From Caldilineaceae bacterium (GTDB lineage: Bacteria; Chloroflexota; Anaerolineae; Caldilineales; Caldilineaceae): 64,000 nucleotides of DNA. Below are positions 17,700 through 26,247 of this stretch, piece after piece. Both the position numbers and the translations under genes were made by a program. The stretch is from the NCBI GenBank assembly GCA_958295845.1, contig OY282376.1, forward strand, positions 5,283,022-5,347,021. Reading direction: 5' to 3'. Every line of letters begins with the position of its first letter. The first letter of the stretch is position 1. The notes beneath the pieces were generated by a model. The model was not told where the DNA came from and searched no databases. It was given only the letters and a program-made list of their open reading frames with translations.

Positions 17700-18782
17700 T
17701 TACTCTTGCTCGAGTTCCTGAATCTTTTGTTCAATGTCTGCTATGAGGTCGCCGTCGTTCGTCTCGTTCGCCAGTTCCAGAGCGGCTTGCAGGTCGGCGA
17801 GGGCCTCCTGGTGCTGGCCAAGTTCGGCCCTGACATCGCTTCGAGCGATGTAGACGTATGCGCTTTGCGGTTGCAGACGGACGGCCTGATCATAGTCGGC
17901 GAGCGCCCTGCTATATTGACCTAGTTCGATCCTGGCCTGGGCCCGGTTGACATAGGCGCTAACAAAGTAGGGCTGTAGACGCAATGTCTGATCATAGTCG
18001 AAAATTGCTTCCTTAAACTGACCAAGTTCGGACCTGGCACTGCCCTGTACAAAGTAGGTGAAAGCGTTGTCGGGCTCCAGTCGGAGAGCCTGATCATAGT
18101 CAGCGAAGGCCTCCTCAATTTGACCAAGGTCGAACTTGACCTCGCCCCGCCTGGTATAGATCTCTGCGTAGCCGGGATCCAGTTGCAAGGCCCGATCGAA
18201 GTCGGCAAAGGCCTCCTCGTATTCACCAAGTTTGGATTTGGCTGCTGCGCGAGAAACATAAGCGCTGACGTTATCGGGCTCCAGTCGCAGGGCTTGGTCA
18301 TAGTCGGCGATCGCTTCCCGAAATTGGCCAAGGCCGGATTTGGCACCAGCCCGGTTGTTGTAGATGTAAGTGGTGTCGGGGTCCAGTCGCAGAGCCTGAT
18401 CATAGTCGGCGATCGCTTCCCGAAATTGGCCAAGGCCGGATTTGGCACCAGCCCGGTTGCTGTAGATGTAAGCGGTGTCGGGGTCCAGTCGCAGAGCTTG
18501 ATCATAGTCGGCAATCGCTTCCCGATATTGACCTAGAATTCTCTTGGCACCGGCCCGGATGCTGTAGATATGCGCGGCGTCGGGCTCCTGTCGCAGGGCC
18601 TGATCAAAGGCGGTGATCGCTTCCCGGTATCGACCACGCTCAAAATTGGCCCAACCCCGGTTGTAGTGGCTGCCTGAGTCATCCATCCGCCCCCAAGCGG
18701 CGGCTGCGGCGATTGCCGCGATAATTGCCGCAGCAACCGCTACTTCCCAGATCCAATTCCTGGGCGCGCGCGTCATTGTCAT
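17700..18782 (-). CDS. TPR membrane protein (9 repeats)
   Basis: From the ATG at 18782 (with AAGGAGG six bases upstream) the protein has 360 residues and nine TPR units followed by the family cap AELGQHQEALADLQAALEL. The N-terminal hydrophobic segment (VAVAAAIIAAIAAAAAW) lacks the lipobox cysteine found in its three paralogues and has tryptophan at a similar place, so this member is probably held by a transmembrane helix instead of a lipid. Two adjacent repeats are almost identical in DNA (about 18301-18500), a sign of recent unit duplication. Confidence 0.85.
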   Translation of the reverse strand: MTMTRAPRNWIWEVAVAAAIIAAIAAAAAWGRMDDSGSHYNRGWANFERGRYREAITAFDQALRQEPDAAHIYSIRAGAKRILGQYREAIADYDQALRLDPDTAYIYSNRAGAKSGLGQFREAIADYDQALRLDPDTTYIYNNRAGAKSGLGQFREAIADYDQALRLEPDNVSAYVSRAAAKSKLGEYEEAFADFDRALQLDPGYAEIYTRRGEVKFDLGQIEEAFADYDQALRLEPDNAFTYFVQGSARSELGQFKEAIFDYDQTLRLQPYFVSAYVNRAQARIELGQYSRALADYDQAVRLQPQSAYVYIARSDVRAELGQHQEALADLQAALELANETNDGDLIADIEQKIQELEQE

Positions 18783-18947
18783 CTTTGTCCTCCTTGATGG
18801 ACGAAAGTCGTCTGCGTGGCAATAGTCGGTCTGCCGATACCGGTAGCCGCAAGGTTCAAGACGATTCCCATCCGGTAGCGAGAATGGCCACTGGCTCAAC
18901 GATCCGGCCAATACTACGTTCGGTTTGAGAGCGCAGATACTTGTTCA
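18783..18947 (-). repeat. Duplicated spacer between TPR genes, copy 3
   Basis: The 18862-18945 segment matches copy 2 almost base for base. The near identity of non-coding DNA beside diverged coding repeats suggests either recent duplication or gene conversion. Confidence 0.75.
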
Positions 18948-20219
18948 TCATTCTTCTTGCTCGAATTCCTCAATCTTTTCTTCAATAAAGACTATAAGGT
19001 CGCTGTCGCCAGCCTCTTCCGCAAATTTCAGCGCGGCTTGCAGGTCGGCGAGGGCTTCCCGGTGTTGACCAAGCTCGGCCTTGGCAAGACTCCGAACGAC
19101 GTAGGCGAGGCCGTAGTCGGGCTGGAGACGGATAGCCTGGGAAAAATCGTCAATGGCCTCCTGGTATTGACCAAGTTCGGCCTTGGCAAGGCCCCGATTG
19201 TGGTAAACACGAGCATCGTTGAACTGCAAATAGAGGGCCTGGTCATAATCAGCGATGGCCGCCTCGTATTGACCAAGTTCAGCCTTGGCAAGGCCCCGAG
19301 CGACGTAGTTAATGGCGTCTTCAGGCTGGAGACGGATGGCCTGGTCATAATCGACGATGGACTCTTGGTATTGACCTAGCATGAGCTTGGCAAGGCCCCG
19401 ACTGGCGTAGGCGTCAGAATTGTCGGGCTGGAGACGGATCGCCTGATTATGGTCGGCGATCGCCTCCTCGTATTGACCCAGGTTGACCTTGGCAACGCCC
19501 CGACTGGCGTAATCAGAGGCGTCGCCCGGCTTCAGTATGATGGCTTGGTCAAAGTCGGCGATCGCTTCCTGGTAATGGCCTAAGCCGAGCTTGGTACCGC
19601 CCCGCTTGCCGTAAATGTAGGCGCTTTCCGGCTTCAGTTCGATGGCCTGGTCAAAGTCGGCGATCGCCTCTTGGTAAAAGCCTAAGCGTTCCTTGGCAGC
19701 GCCGCGACCCACGTAGGCGTCAGCGTTGTCAGGCTGTAGTTGGATTGCCTGATCATAGTCCGCGATCGCCTCTTGGTATTGACCAAGGTTGAATTTGGCA
19801 ACGCCCCGACTGGCGTAATCGGAGGCGTCGCCCGGCTTCAGTATGATGGCTTGGTCAAAGTCGGCGATCGCTTCCTGGTAATGGCCTAAGCGCTCCTTGG
19901 CAGCGCCGCGACCCACGTAAGCGTCAACGTTGTCAGGCTGTAGTTGGGTTGCCTGATCATAGTCCGCGATCGCCTCTTGGTATTGACCAAGGTTGAATTT
20001 GGCAACGCCCCGATTGGCGTAAGCTGGGGCGTTGTCGGGCTGCAGTTGGATGGCTTGGTCATAGTCGGCGATCGCCTCCTGGTATTGTCCAAGTTCGGCT
20101 TTGGCATCGCCTTGGCTGATGAAATAATTGGCTCTGTCCATCTGGCCGCAAGCGGTGACCGCTGCATAACCCACGGCAATTGCCGCTATCCAAAACCATA
20201 ACTTGGAAGTTCGCAACAT
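18948..20219 (-). CDS. TPR lipoprotein (11 repeats)
   Basis: From the ATG at 20219 the protein has 423 residues. An upstream TTG at 20246 is in frame, but a GAGGAG lies about 12 bases before the ATG, which favours the shorter form. The signal ends in a lipobox-like AAVTAC. Eleven TPR units follow, then the cap AELGQHREALADLQAALKF. A two-repeat block (about 19500-19720) recurs nearly exactly at about 19810-19930, so the array has recently grown by internal duplication. It is the first gene of the minus-strand TPR row and lies downstream of guaA. Confidence 0.85.
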   Translation of the reverse strand: MLRTSKLWFWIAAIAVGYAAVTACGQMDRANYFISQGDAKAELGQYQEAIADYDQAIQLQPDNAPAYANRGVAKFNLGQYQEAIADYDQATQLQPDNVDAYVGRGAAKERLGHYQEAIADFDQAIILKPGDASDYASRGVAKFNLGQYQEAIADYDQAIQLQPDNADAYVGRGAAKERLGFYQEAIADFDQAIELKPESAYIYGKRGGTKLGLGHYQEAIADFDQAIILKPGDASDYASRGVAKVNLGQYEEAIADHNQAIRLQPDNSDAYASRGLAKLMLGQYQESIVDYDQAIRLQPEDAINYVARGLAKAELGQYEAAIADYDQALYLQFNDARVYHNRGLAKAELGQYQEAIDDFSQAIRLQPDYGLAYVVRSLAKAELGQHREALADLQAALKFAEEAGDSDLIVFIEEKIEEFEQEE

Positions 20220-20243
20220 TGAATTCACTGACTCCTCGGAGGA

Positions 20244-20277
20244 CAAAAGACTTCTGCACGGCGACGGTCGCCGTGCG
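20244..20277 (-). terminator. Possible terminator of guaA
   Basis: A 9-bp stem (20256-20264 with 20268-20276) is followed in the minus direction by agaagtctttt. It lies between guaA and the first TPR gene. Confidence 0.45.
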
Positions 20278-20311
20278 CCTTCACGAACCCCGAGCCACTA
20301 ACCGCTGCTGG

Positions 20312-21889
20312 TCATTCCCACTCGATGGTGGCCGGGGGCTTGCTCGAAATATCATATACGACCCGGTTGACCCCGTCTACCTCGTTGACGATACGGCTGC
20401 TGACCTTCGCCAGCAGGTCGTAGGGCAGCTGTGCCCAGTCCGCGGTCATGAAGTCGTCGGTGGTGACCGCGCGCAGCGCGATCACGTTGGCATAGGTGCG
20501 CCCGTCGCCCATCACGCCGACCGTTTGCACCGGCAGAAGCACGGCAAAGACCTGGCTGGTCTGGCGGTAGAAGCCGGCGGCCCGCAGTTCGTCCAGGAAG
20601 ATGCGGTCGGCCTGTCGCAGCATCTCGAGGCGCTCCCAAGTCACCTCGCCGAGGATGCGGATGCCCAGCCCCGGCCCCGGAAACGGGTGGCGCCAGACGA
20701 TCTCTTCGGGCAGGCCCAGCTCCTCGCCGATGCTGCGCACTTCGTCTTTGAACAGCATCCGCAGCGGTTCGATCAGCTCGAAGGTCATGTCTTCCGGCAG
20801 ACCGCCCACATTGTGGTGCGTCTTGATCGTGCGCGCGTTCGCGGAGTCGTCGTTGCTGGCCGACTCGATCACGTCGGGGTAGAGCGTGCCCTGCGCCAGA
20901 AATACTTTGTGCGAAGACTGAGAGGCGTTCCCTTTTTCCTCCACCAGCCGGTCCGTCTCCTCTTCGAAGACGCGCACGAAGCGGGCGCCGATCCGTTTGC
21001 GCTTCTCCTCCGGCTCGGTCACGCCGTCCAGGTCGTCCAGGAACGCCTCCTTGGCGTCCACCGCGACCAGTTGCATGCCCTGGTGCCGTTCGAAGGTGTC
21101 CACCACCTGTTCGGCTTCGCCGGCGCGCAAGAGGCCGTGATCGACAAAGATACAGGTCAGGCGTTCCCCGACGGCGCGGTGAACCAACGTGGCGGCCACT
21201 GCGCTGTCGACGCCGCCGCTCAGCCCGCAGATCACCCGATCATCCGGCCCGACCTGGGCCCGGATCCCGGCGACAGTTTCCTCGATAAAATGGCCCGATG
21301 TCCAGTCGCCCGTGCAGCCGCAGATGCGGCCGACGAAGTTCTGCAGCAGCGCAAAGCCATTCGGGGTATGCACAACCTCCGGGTGAAACTGGAGTCCGTA
21401 GAGTGAACGGTCCTCGTTTGCGATGGCCGCGCACGGGGAATTCCCGCTGCGCGCCACCGTCTCGAAGCCGGCCGGCAGCCGTTCCACGCGGTCGCCGTGG
21501 CTCATCCACACCTGCTGTTGCCGCGGCTGTCCGCCAAAAAACGGGCTCTCTCCCGTCACCTCGATCTCTGCCGCGCCGTACTCCCGCTTCGCGCTCGGTG
21601 TCACTTGGCCGCCCAGGGCGTGGGCCAGCAACTGCAGCCCGTAGCAGATGCCCAACACCGGCACGCCGCTCTCCAGCACGATGTCCGGCAGCGCGGGCGC
21701 GCCCGCCTCGTAGACGCTGGCCGGCCCGCCCGACAGAATGATGCCCCGCAGCTTGATCTGCGGCAGCCGCTCTGCCGCTCGATCCCACGAGATCATCTCC
21801 GCGTAGACATTGGCCTCGCGCACGCGGCGGCAGATTAGCTGGCTGTATTGGCTGCCGTAATCGAGCACGGCGATGGTGTCATGTTGCAT
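20312..21889 (-). CDS. guaA: GMP synthase (glutamine-hydrolysing)
   Basis: The 525-residue enzyme makes GMP from XMP, ATP and glutamine. The N-terminal class I amidotransferase domain shows VLDYGSQYSQLI and the nucleophile Cys82 in GICYGLQLLAHALGG, with LQFHPEVVHTPNG later. The ATP-pyrophosphatase domain has the P-loop CGLSGGVDSAVAA, and the C-terminal dimerisation domain ends IEWE, as in characterised GuaA proteins. Length is typical. It is a housekeeping gene, placed between accessory genes. Confidence 0.98.
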   Translation of the reverse strand: MQHDTIAVLDYGSQYSQLICRRVREANVYAEMISWDRAAERLPQIKLRGIILSGGPASVYEAGAPALPDIVLESGVPVLGICYGLQLLAHALGGQVTPSAKREYGAAEIEVTGESPFFGGQPRQQQVWMSHGDRVERLPAGFETVARSGNSPCAAIANEDRSLYGLQFHPEVVHTPNGFALLQNFVGRICGCTGDWTSGHFIEETVAGIRAQVGPDDRVICGLSGGVDSAVAATLVHRAVGERLTCIFVDHGLLRAGEAEQVVDTFERHQGMQLVAVDAKEAFLDDLDGVTEPEEKRKRIGARFVRVFEEETDRLVEEKGNASQSSHKVFLAQGTLYPDVIESASNDDSANARTIKTHHNVGGLPEDMTFELIEPLRMLFKDEVRSIGEELGLPEEIVWRHPFPGPGLGIRILGEVTWERLEMLRQADRIFLDELRAAGFYRQTSQVFAVLLPVQTVGVMGDGRTYANVIALRAVTTDDFMTADWAQLPYDLLAKVSSRIVNEVDGVNRVVYDISSKPPATIEWE

Positions 21890-21959
21890 GAACGGCTCGT
21901 TTCAATCCATATTCTATAGTGCGATTATGCCTTCTCAGCGGCTGCGACCCCGCTCTCCG

Positions 21960-22280
21960 TCAACTAGCTTCGGCCGTCTTGGGACGGGTGATCTCAACCT
22001 CAGCCATGCCGAAAGTGGTCTCCAGATCAGGGACGGATTCCCCGGCGTCGGAAAGGCTCGTGACGTGGTAGGCCATTGCATCACCAACCGACATTTGAGG
22101 GTCGGGAACCGGATCGCCGCTCGCTATCAGACCCTCAATGTGAAAGACGATAGCCTCGCGAACTGTTGTCTGGATCTCTTGCCAACCCTTTCCTGTAGCG
22201 ACGCACCCGGGTAGTTCGGGCACATAGGCGCCGTAGTTGTTTGGCGTCTGTTCATAGACAACAGCGTAGTTCAAATTCAT
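21960..22280 (-). CDS. Orphan HicB-like protein
   Basis: The 106-residue protein starts at the ATG at 22280, after a GGGAGAAG ribosome-binding site. It has the HicB fold pattern: YAVVYEQTPNNYGAYVPELPG, VATGKGWQEIQ and a predicted helix ending HIEGLIASGDPVPDP. HicB proteins neutralise the HicA mRNA interferase, but no HicA gene lies beside this one. The only upstream frame is a 31-codon ORF (22277-22372) with no HicA resemblance. The C-terminal tail (residues 78-106) is not the usual DNA-binding domain. Confidence 0.75.
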   Translation of the reverse strand: MNLNYAVVYEQTPNNYGAYVPELPGCVATGKGWQEIQTTVREAIVFHIEGLIASGDPVPDPQMSVGDAMAYHVTSLSDAGESVPDLETTFGMAEVEITRPKTAEAS

Positions 22281-22970
22281 CGTTCTTCTCCCGGACATTT
22301 AGCATGCCACGCCCTGGCCACATCGCCCGGACCCACGATCCGCCAGCCGCCATTCACCAGATGGTTTAACATCGTATGGAAAATACCTACTTTCTACATC
22401 GCGTACTGAGGAAGAGAAGGAGAGGCGCCCCCGCCTATCTTACCCACCTGCCACCACCTCAGCCAAATGCCCACTGAGTCTGGTATGTTTCATGGGGGCG
22501 CTATCCTCTTCATGGTTTCGCTCCTTTCCAAACCAGTTGTGGAAATAAGACGTGACTATTTGCTTACACGGAACAGTTTACGCGCATCGTGCAGCCATTG
22601 TCTTGCTCAAAGGTATCATTTCCGGGACTTTGAGTGCCCGAAAATGGTACCTTTCGTGGCATGCTCTTGTCATTGGCGCGGATTGGTAGGCGGTCGAAAA
22701 CGTTGGGTGCGTCCCAGAATGAGGTTGAAATTTCGACTTCCTCTAGGCAAAAACACTGAACTGCACGAGCTGCTCATCTGATCACTCACCAGTTGTGGGT
22801 TGCAGACCGAGTGCCGTAAGGGCGTGCCAGACGCCCGCGATCCCAGGATGCAATTTGTGCGACAGACCTTAGTCTCGAACCGAATTCATATTGGCTTGCC
22901 GTCTTCGCACTCTTGCGCCACCATGATTACCGGATATTAAATGTGCAATACGCTTCAGAAAGGAGCTCCC
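22281..22970. other. Intergenic region with hairpin, no clear gene
   Basis: A 31-codon frame at 22277-22372 (minus) overlaps the HicB-like start as ATGA but resembles nothing known. At 22609-22653 there is a long imperfect hairpin. A 104-codon frame at 22467-22781 has irregular composition and no ribosome-binding site, so it is not called. The last 45 bases hold AAAGGAG for the next gene. Confidence 0.5.
22609..22653. repeat. Long imperfect inverted repeat
   Basis: Arms of about 20 bases (aaaggtatcatttccgggac and gtgcccgaaaatggtacctt) pair with three mismatches around a 5-base loop. No T-run follows. It may be a small mobile-element end or a structured site; no second copy was seen in the window. 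Confidence 0.5.
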
Positions 22971-23768
22971 ATGAAACTCGCAGACAAAGTCGCGCTCGTC
23001 ACCGGCGGAGCACGCGGACTGGGCCGGGCTTATGTCCTCCATCTGGCCAGGTTGGGCGCGGATGTGGTGATCAATGACGTGGACCTGAACGCGGCCCAAG
23101 AGTATGACGAGGAACTCAGCGCCGAATCGGTGGCCGCGGAGGTGGAAGCGCTGGGCCGGCGCGGCTTGGGAATTGAGTCCGATGTGACTGACAAGGCCGC
23201 GGTGGAGGCGATGATGCAGGAGATCATAGAGACATTCGGGCAGATCGATATCCTGGTCAACAACGCCGGCGGCATGCTCCACCCGCCGCCCAACCATAGC
23301 GCGGCCACCGCGCCGCCCGATCACTACAATTACATTATGGACATCAACCTCACCGGCACAGTCTTCTGCTGTCAGGCCGCCGCACCGCATATGCAGGCGG
23401 CTGGCAGCGGCAAGATCGTCAACGTGGCATCCCAGGCCGGCCTCTGGAGTGGTCGCAACGCGGGCGGTATGGCCTACAAGGTCGCCAAAGCCGGCGTGAT
23501 CCAGTACACTCGCGTCCTCGCCGCGGAACTGGGTCCGCACAACATCCATGTGAACAGTATTGCGCCGGGGTATGTGCTCTCCTCCCGCGCGGTGGCGCAA
23601 GGCCGCAACAGCCCTGAAGTCCGCGACCACCTGCTGCAGGATATCCCTCTCGGCCGCCTGGGCATGCCCGAAGATTGCGCCAAAGTCGTCGAATTCCTGG
23701 TCACCGACCTCTCCGACTACGTCACCGGTCAGTGCATTCCCGTCTGCGGGGGTTACGTCGCTTTCTGA
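22971..23768 (+). CDS. Short-chain dehydrogenase/reductase (SDR)
   Basis: The 265-residue protein is a classical SDR. The Rossmann motif TGGARGLG is at residues 11-18, NNAGG at 97-101, and the catalytic Ser154, Tyr169 and Lys173 (YKVAK) are all present. The C-terminal DYVTGQCIPVCGGYV is the usual cofactor-closing segment. Asp36 at the end of strand two (VVINDVD) suggests NAD rather than NADP. The ATG at 22971 follows AAAGGAG at six bases. The start 30 bases upstream is rejected. The substrate is unknown and no partner gene is close. Confidence 0.93.
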   Translation: MKLADKVALVTGGARGLGRAYVLHLARLGADVVINDVDLNAAQEYDEELSAESVAAEVEALGRRGLGIESDVTDKAAVEAMMQEIIETFGQIDILVNNAGGMLHPPPNHSAATAPPDHYNYIMDINLTGTVFCCQAAAPHMQAAGSGKIVNVASQAGLWSGRNAGGMAYKVAKAGVIQYTRVLAAELGPHNIHVNSIAPGYVLSSRAVAQGRNSPEVRDHLLQDIPLGRLGMPEDCAKVVEFLVTDLSDYVTGQCIPVCGGYVAF

Positions 23769-23780
23769 GCTGAGGTGGGG

Positions 23781-24310
23781 GCGCGGAACGGCAGTTTTTA
23801 GTAGTCAGTTTTTAGTTTTTAGTGAACTGCGAACGGCAGCGGTTCGTTGTCAGTGGATTGAGACAGCATGTGGGGGGTAGACACTGTTGGCTAGACACGT
23901 TGCTGGGGAAGAATGAGCCTGGTGACTAGAAAGGGCGGGGCGTTGCGGGGGCGGGGAACTGCAGTTTTTGGTAGTCAGTTTTTAGTTTTTAGTGAACTGC
24001 GAACGGCAGCGGTTAGTGGTCTGTGGATTGAGACTGCATGTGGGGGGAAGACACTGTTGGCTAAACACTTTTCTCTAGACACCTTGCCGGGGAAGAATAA
24101 ACACGGTGGTCTAGTAAGGGCGGGGCGTTGCGGGGGCGCGGAACTGCAGTTTTTAGTAGTCAGTTTTTAGTTTTTAGTTTTTAGTGAACTGCGAACGGCA
24201 GTGGTTAGTGGCCTGTGGGTTGAGACAGCATGTGGGGGGAAGACACTGTTGGCTAGACACGTTGCTGGCGAAGAATACACATGGTGGCTAACAAGGGCGG
24301 GGCGTTGCGG
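23781..24310. repeat. Three tandem ~175-base repeat units
   Basis: Units begin near 23781, 23951 and 24136. Each contains the stretch cagtttttagtagtcag, a gaactgcgaacggcag segment, cactgttggcta, ggggaagaat and the left part of the structured element (gggcgttgcgggggc). The first two units are cut off within that element, and only the last continues into a full copy. Between units there are small insertions, such as a second 'tttttag' run. No gene is encoded. Confidence 0.85.
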
Positions 24311-24353
24311 GGGCTGCGCCCCCGCACAAGGGAGGGCCGAAGGCCCGAACGCC
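24300..24353 (+). repeat. Structured dispersed element, copy B
   Basis: It has the same nested hairpins as copies A and C. The first inner hairpin is altered on both sides (gggggc-tgc-gccccc) yet still pairs fully, which points to selection on structure or to inversion of the loop. The last base of the outer arm is lost. Confidence 0.8.
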
Positions 24354-24643
24354 AAAAAAGCAGTGGTTAGTGGTCAGTAGTCAGTGAATGGGCGATTTTT
24401 TGGGGATGGATGTGAGATCTGGATACGGGCTAGTCGATACCAGAGGTAAGAGAGGATTCATTCCCATTTGGGGATGCACCGACTTCGCGCGGCCACTTGA
24501 CAATGTCCGGGAAAGGGGATTAGATGGGGCTGGCGGCGCATCCTGGCTGTCAATCGCCAGCGCAGGTTCCGGCCGCGAGCTGCTGGCCGCTGACCACCGC
24601 AGCTGCTATCCACCAGGGAAATAAAAACGAGAAAGGTGAGACT
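24354..24643. repeat. Repeat tail shared with the 57.5-kb region
   Basis: From 24386 to 24485 the sequence matches 57558-57660 in order: gaatgggcgattttt, ggggatggatgtgag, gtcgatacca and cccatttgggga or ccccattttggga. It therefore belongs to the same composite element as copy B. The remaining 150 bases hold only the approach to the amidohydrolase gene. Confidence 0.7.
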
Positions 24644-25873
24644 ATGCGATTCGATCTTCTGATCAAGGGCGGCGAAGTGGTTGATCCGGGCGGCGGGAAG
24701 AGCGGCCGTCTGGACGTGGCGATCAAGCGCAACCGCATCGCCGCGGTCGATGCGGACATCCCGGCCGAGACGGCCTTTCGGGTCGTGGACGCCGGCGGCC
24801 AGTATGTTACGCCCGGGCTGGTTGATCTGCATACGCACGTCAACTACGGGTGCGGCTTTTACGGCATCCGCCCCGACCCGATCGCGGCCCGCAGCGGCGT
24901 GACGACCTGGCTCGACGTAGGCTCGTCCGGGGGATATAACTTCCTCGCCTTCCGGGAGTTCATAATCGAAAAGTCGCGGGCCCGCATCTATGCCCTGCTC
25001 AACATCTCGTCGATCGGTCTGACGGCGAAGACGTGGGAGCTGTCCAACCCCGGCTACTGCGATGTCGACCTTTGCTGCCAAATCGTAGACCTGAACCGGG
25101 ACGTGCTGCTGGGCGTCAAGGCGCGAATTGACCAGCTCACCACCAGCGGCCAGGGCCTTGACCCCTTGCACAAAGCCCGCGAGGCGGCGGACCGCTGCGA
25201 GCTGCCGCTGATGACACATATCGGCATGGGTCCGCCGGGGATCGACGGCGTGATGGAGTTGATGCGGCCCGGCGATATTCTGACTCACTGCTTCACCGGG
25301 GGCACAATGCGCATCGTCGAGGATTCAGGCAACCTGCGCGAGACGGTCAAACGCGCCTGGGATGCCGGCCTGGTGCTGGATATCGGCCATGGCGCGGGCT
25401 CCTTCTCATTCAAGACCGCGGAGGCGTTGATGGCGCAGGGCTACCGGCCGGACGTGATCTCCTCCGACATCCACCAGATGAGCGTCAGCGGCCCGATGTT
25501 CGACATGCCCACCTGCCTGAGTAAATTCATGTCGCTGGGTATGAGTTTCGCCGAGGTAGTTCACGCATCCACCGAGCGGCCGGCGGCCGTGTTGGGGCTG
25601 GAGAAGGAGATTGGCACGCTGCGGCCCGGCGCGCTGGCGGATGTGGCGCTGTTCGAAATCGTCGAGGGGGACTTCATGTTCTACGATGTCTTCATGAACC
25701 CGCGCCCCGGAAAGCAGCTGGTCCGCAACACACTGACGATCATCAATGGCCGCGAGATGGCCCACCAGTCCGATGACCCGCTGATGCCGTGGATCGAGCT
25801 TTCCGAAGACCAGCAGACCCTGATCGACGAGGGTCATACGCCGCCGGTGATGGCCGCCTGTTGCAAGCACTGA
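24644..25873 (+). CDS. Amidohydrolase/deacetylase family metallohydrolase (dihydroorotase-like)
   Basis: This 409-residue protein belongs to the amidohydrolase superfamily. The metal-binding HxH is in LVDLHTHVNYG, the likely carboxylated lysine in GVKARIDQL, later histidines in MTHIGMGPP and LTHCFTGG, and the catalytic aspartate in ISSDIHQM. The C-terminal PGALADVALFE is the usual closing strand. The ATG at 24644 follows GAAAGGTGAG; the upstream start is rejected because conserved sequence begins at MRFDLLIKGGEVVDPG. Close relatives are annotated as cyclic-amide hydrolases or D-amino acid deacetylases, so the exact substrate is open. Confidence 0.88.
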   Translation: MRFDLLIKGGEVVDPGGGKSGRLDVAIKRNRIAAVDADIPAETAFRVVDAGGQYVTPGLVDLHTHVNYGCGFYGIRPDPIAARSGVTTWLDVGSSGGYNFLAFREFIIEKSRARIYALLNISSIGLTAKTWELSNPGYCDVDLCCQIVDLNRDVLLGVKARIDQLTTSGQGLDPLHKAREAADRCELPLMTHIGMGPPGIDGVMELMRPGDILTHCFTGGTMRIVEDSGNLRETVKRAWDAGLVLDIGHGAGSFSFKTAEALMAQGYRPDVISSDIHQMSVSGPMFDMPTCLSKFMSLGMSFAEVVHASTERPAAVLGLEKEIGTLRPGALADVALFEIVEGDFMFYDVFMNPRPGKQLVRNTLTIINGREMAHQSDDPLMPWIELSEDQQTLIDEGHTPPVMAACCKH

Positions 25874-25884
25874 TTCAGCCTGAA

Positions 25885-26196
25885 ATGAGCGCCCATATCC
25901 AGATTTCCCAGTCACAAATAGACAGATTCTGTCGTCGCTGGCAGGTCTCTGAACTGGCTCTATTTGGCTCCGTTGTACGTGAGGACTTCGGTCCCGACAG
26001 CGATGTGGACGTGCTGATCCAATTTCAGCCGCAGGCACGGCACACTCTCTTCGATATGGCGCGCATGGAGGACGAGCTGCGTCGGATTTTCGGTCGAGAT
26101 GTGGGTCTTGTGGAACGTTCAGCGGTCGAACAGAGTCGAAACCATTTCCGTCGCAAGGCGATTCTGCAATCGGCGGAGTCAATCCATGCCGCGTGA
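25885..26196 (+). CDS. MNT-type nucleotidyltransferase, orphan
   Basis: The 103-residue protein has the minimal nucleotidyltransferase signature LALFGSVVREDFGPDSDVDVL (GSx11DxD) and a further acidic residue near FGRDVGLVE. Such proteins are usually the antitoxin or AMP-adding half of a HEPN-MNT pair, but no HEPN gene is adjacent. A similar orphan lies at 41039. The start at 25885 is 12 bases after the amidohydrolase stop, so it may be read in the same transcript. Confidence 0.85.
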   Translation: MSAHIQISQSQIDRFCRRWQVSELALFGSVVREDFGPDSDVDVLIQFQPQARHTLFDMARMEDELRRIFGRDVGLVERSAVEQSRNHFRRKAILQSAESIHAA

Positions 26197-26247
26197 CGAT
26201 GGACAACAACGCAACACTTAACCGCAACTAATTTGAGGAGCACAACA

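Noticed and set aside
22467..22781. 104-codon frame between the HicB-like and SDR genes
   Set aside because: It runs through the hairpin and has no start signal or family resemblance.
23781..24310. Possible CRISPR array
   Set aside because: Units are about 175 bases and carry internal structure; there are no short direct repeats with unique spacers.
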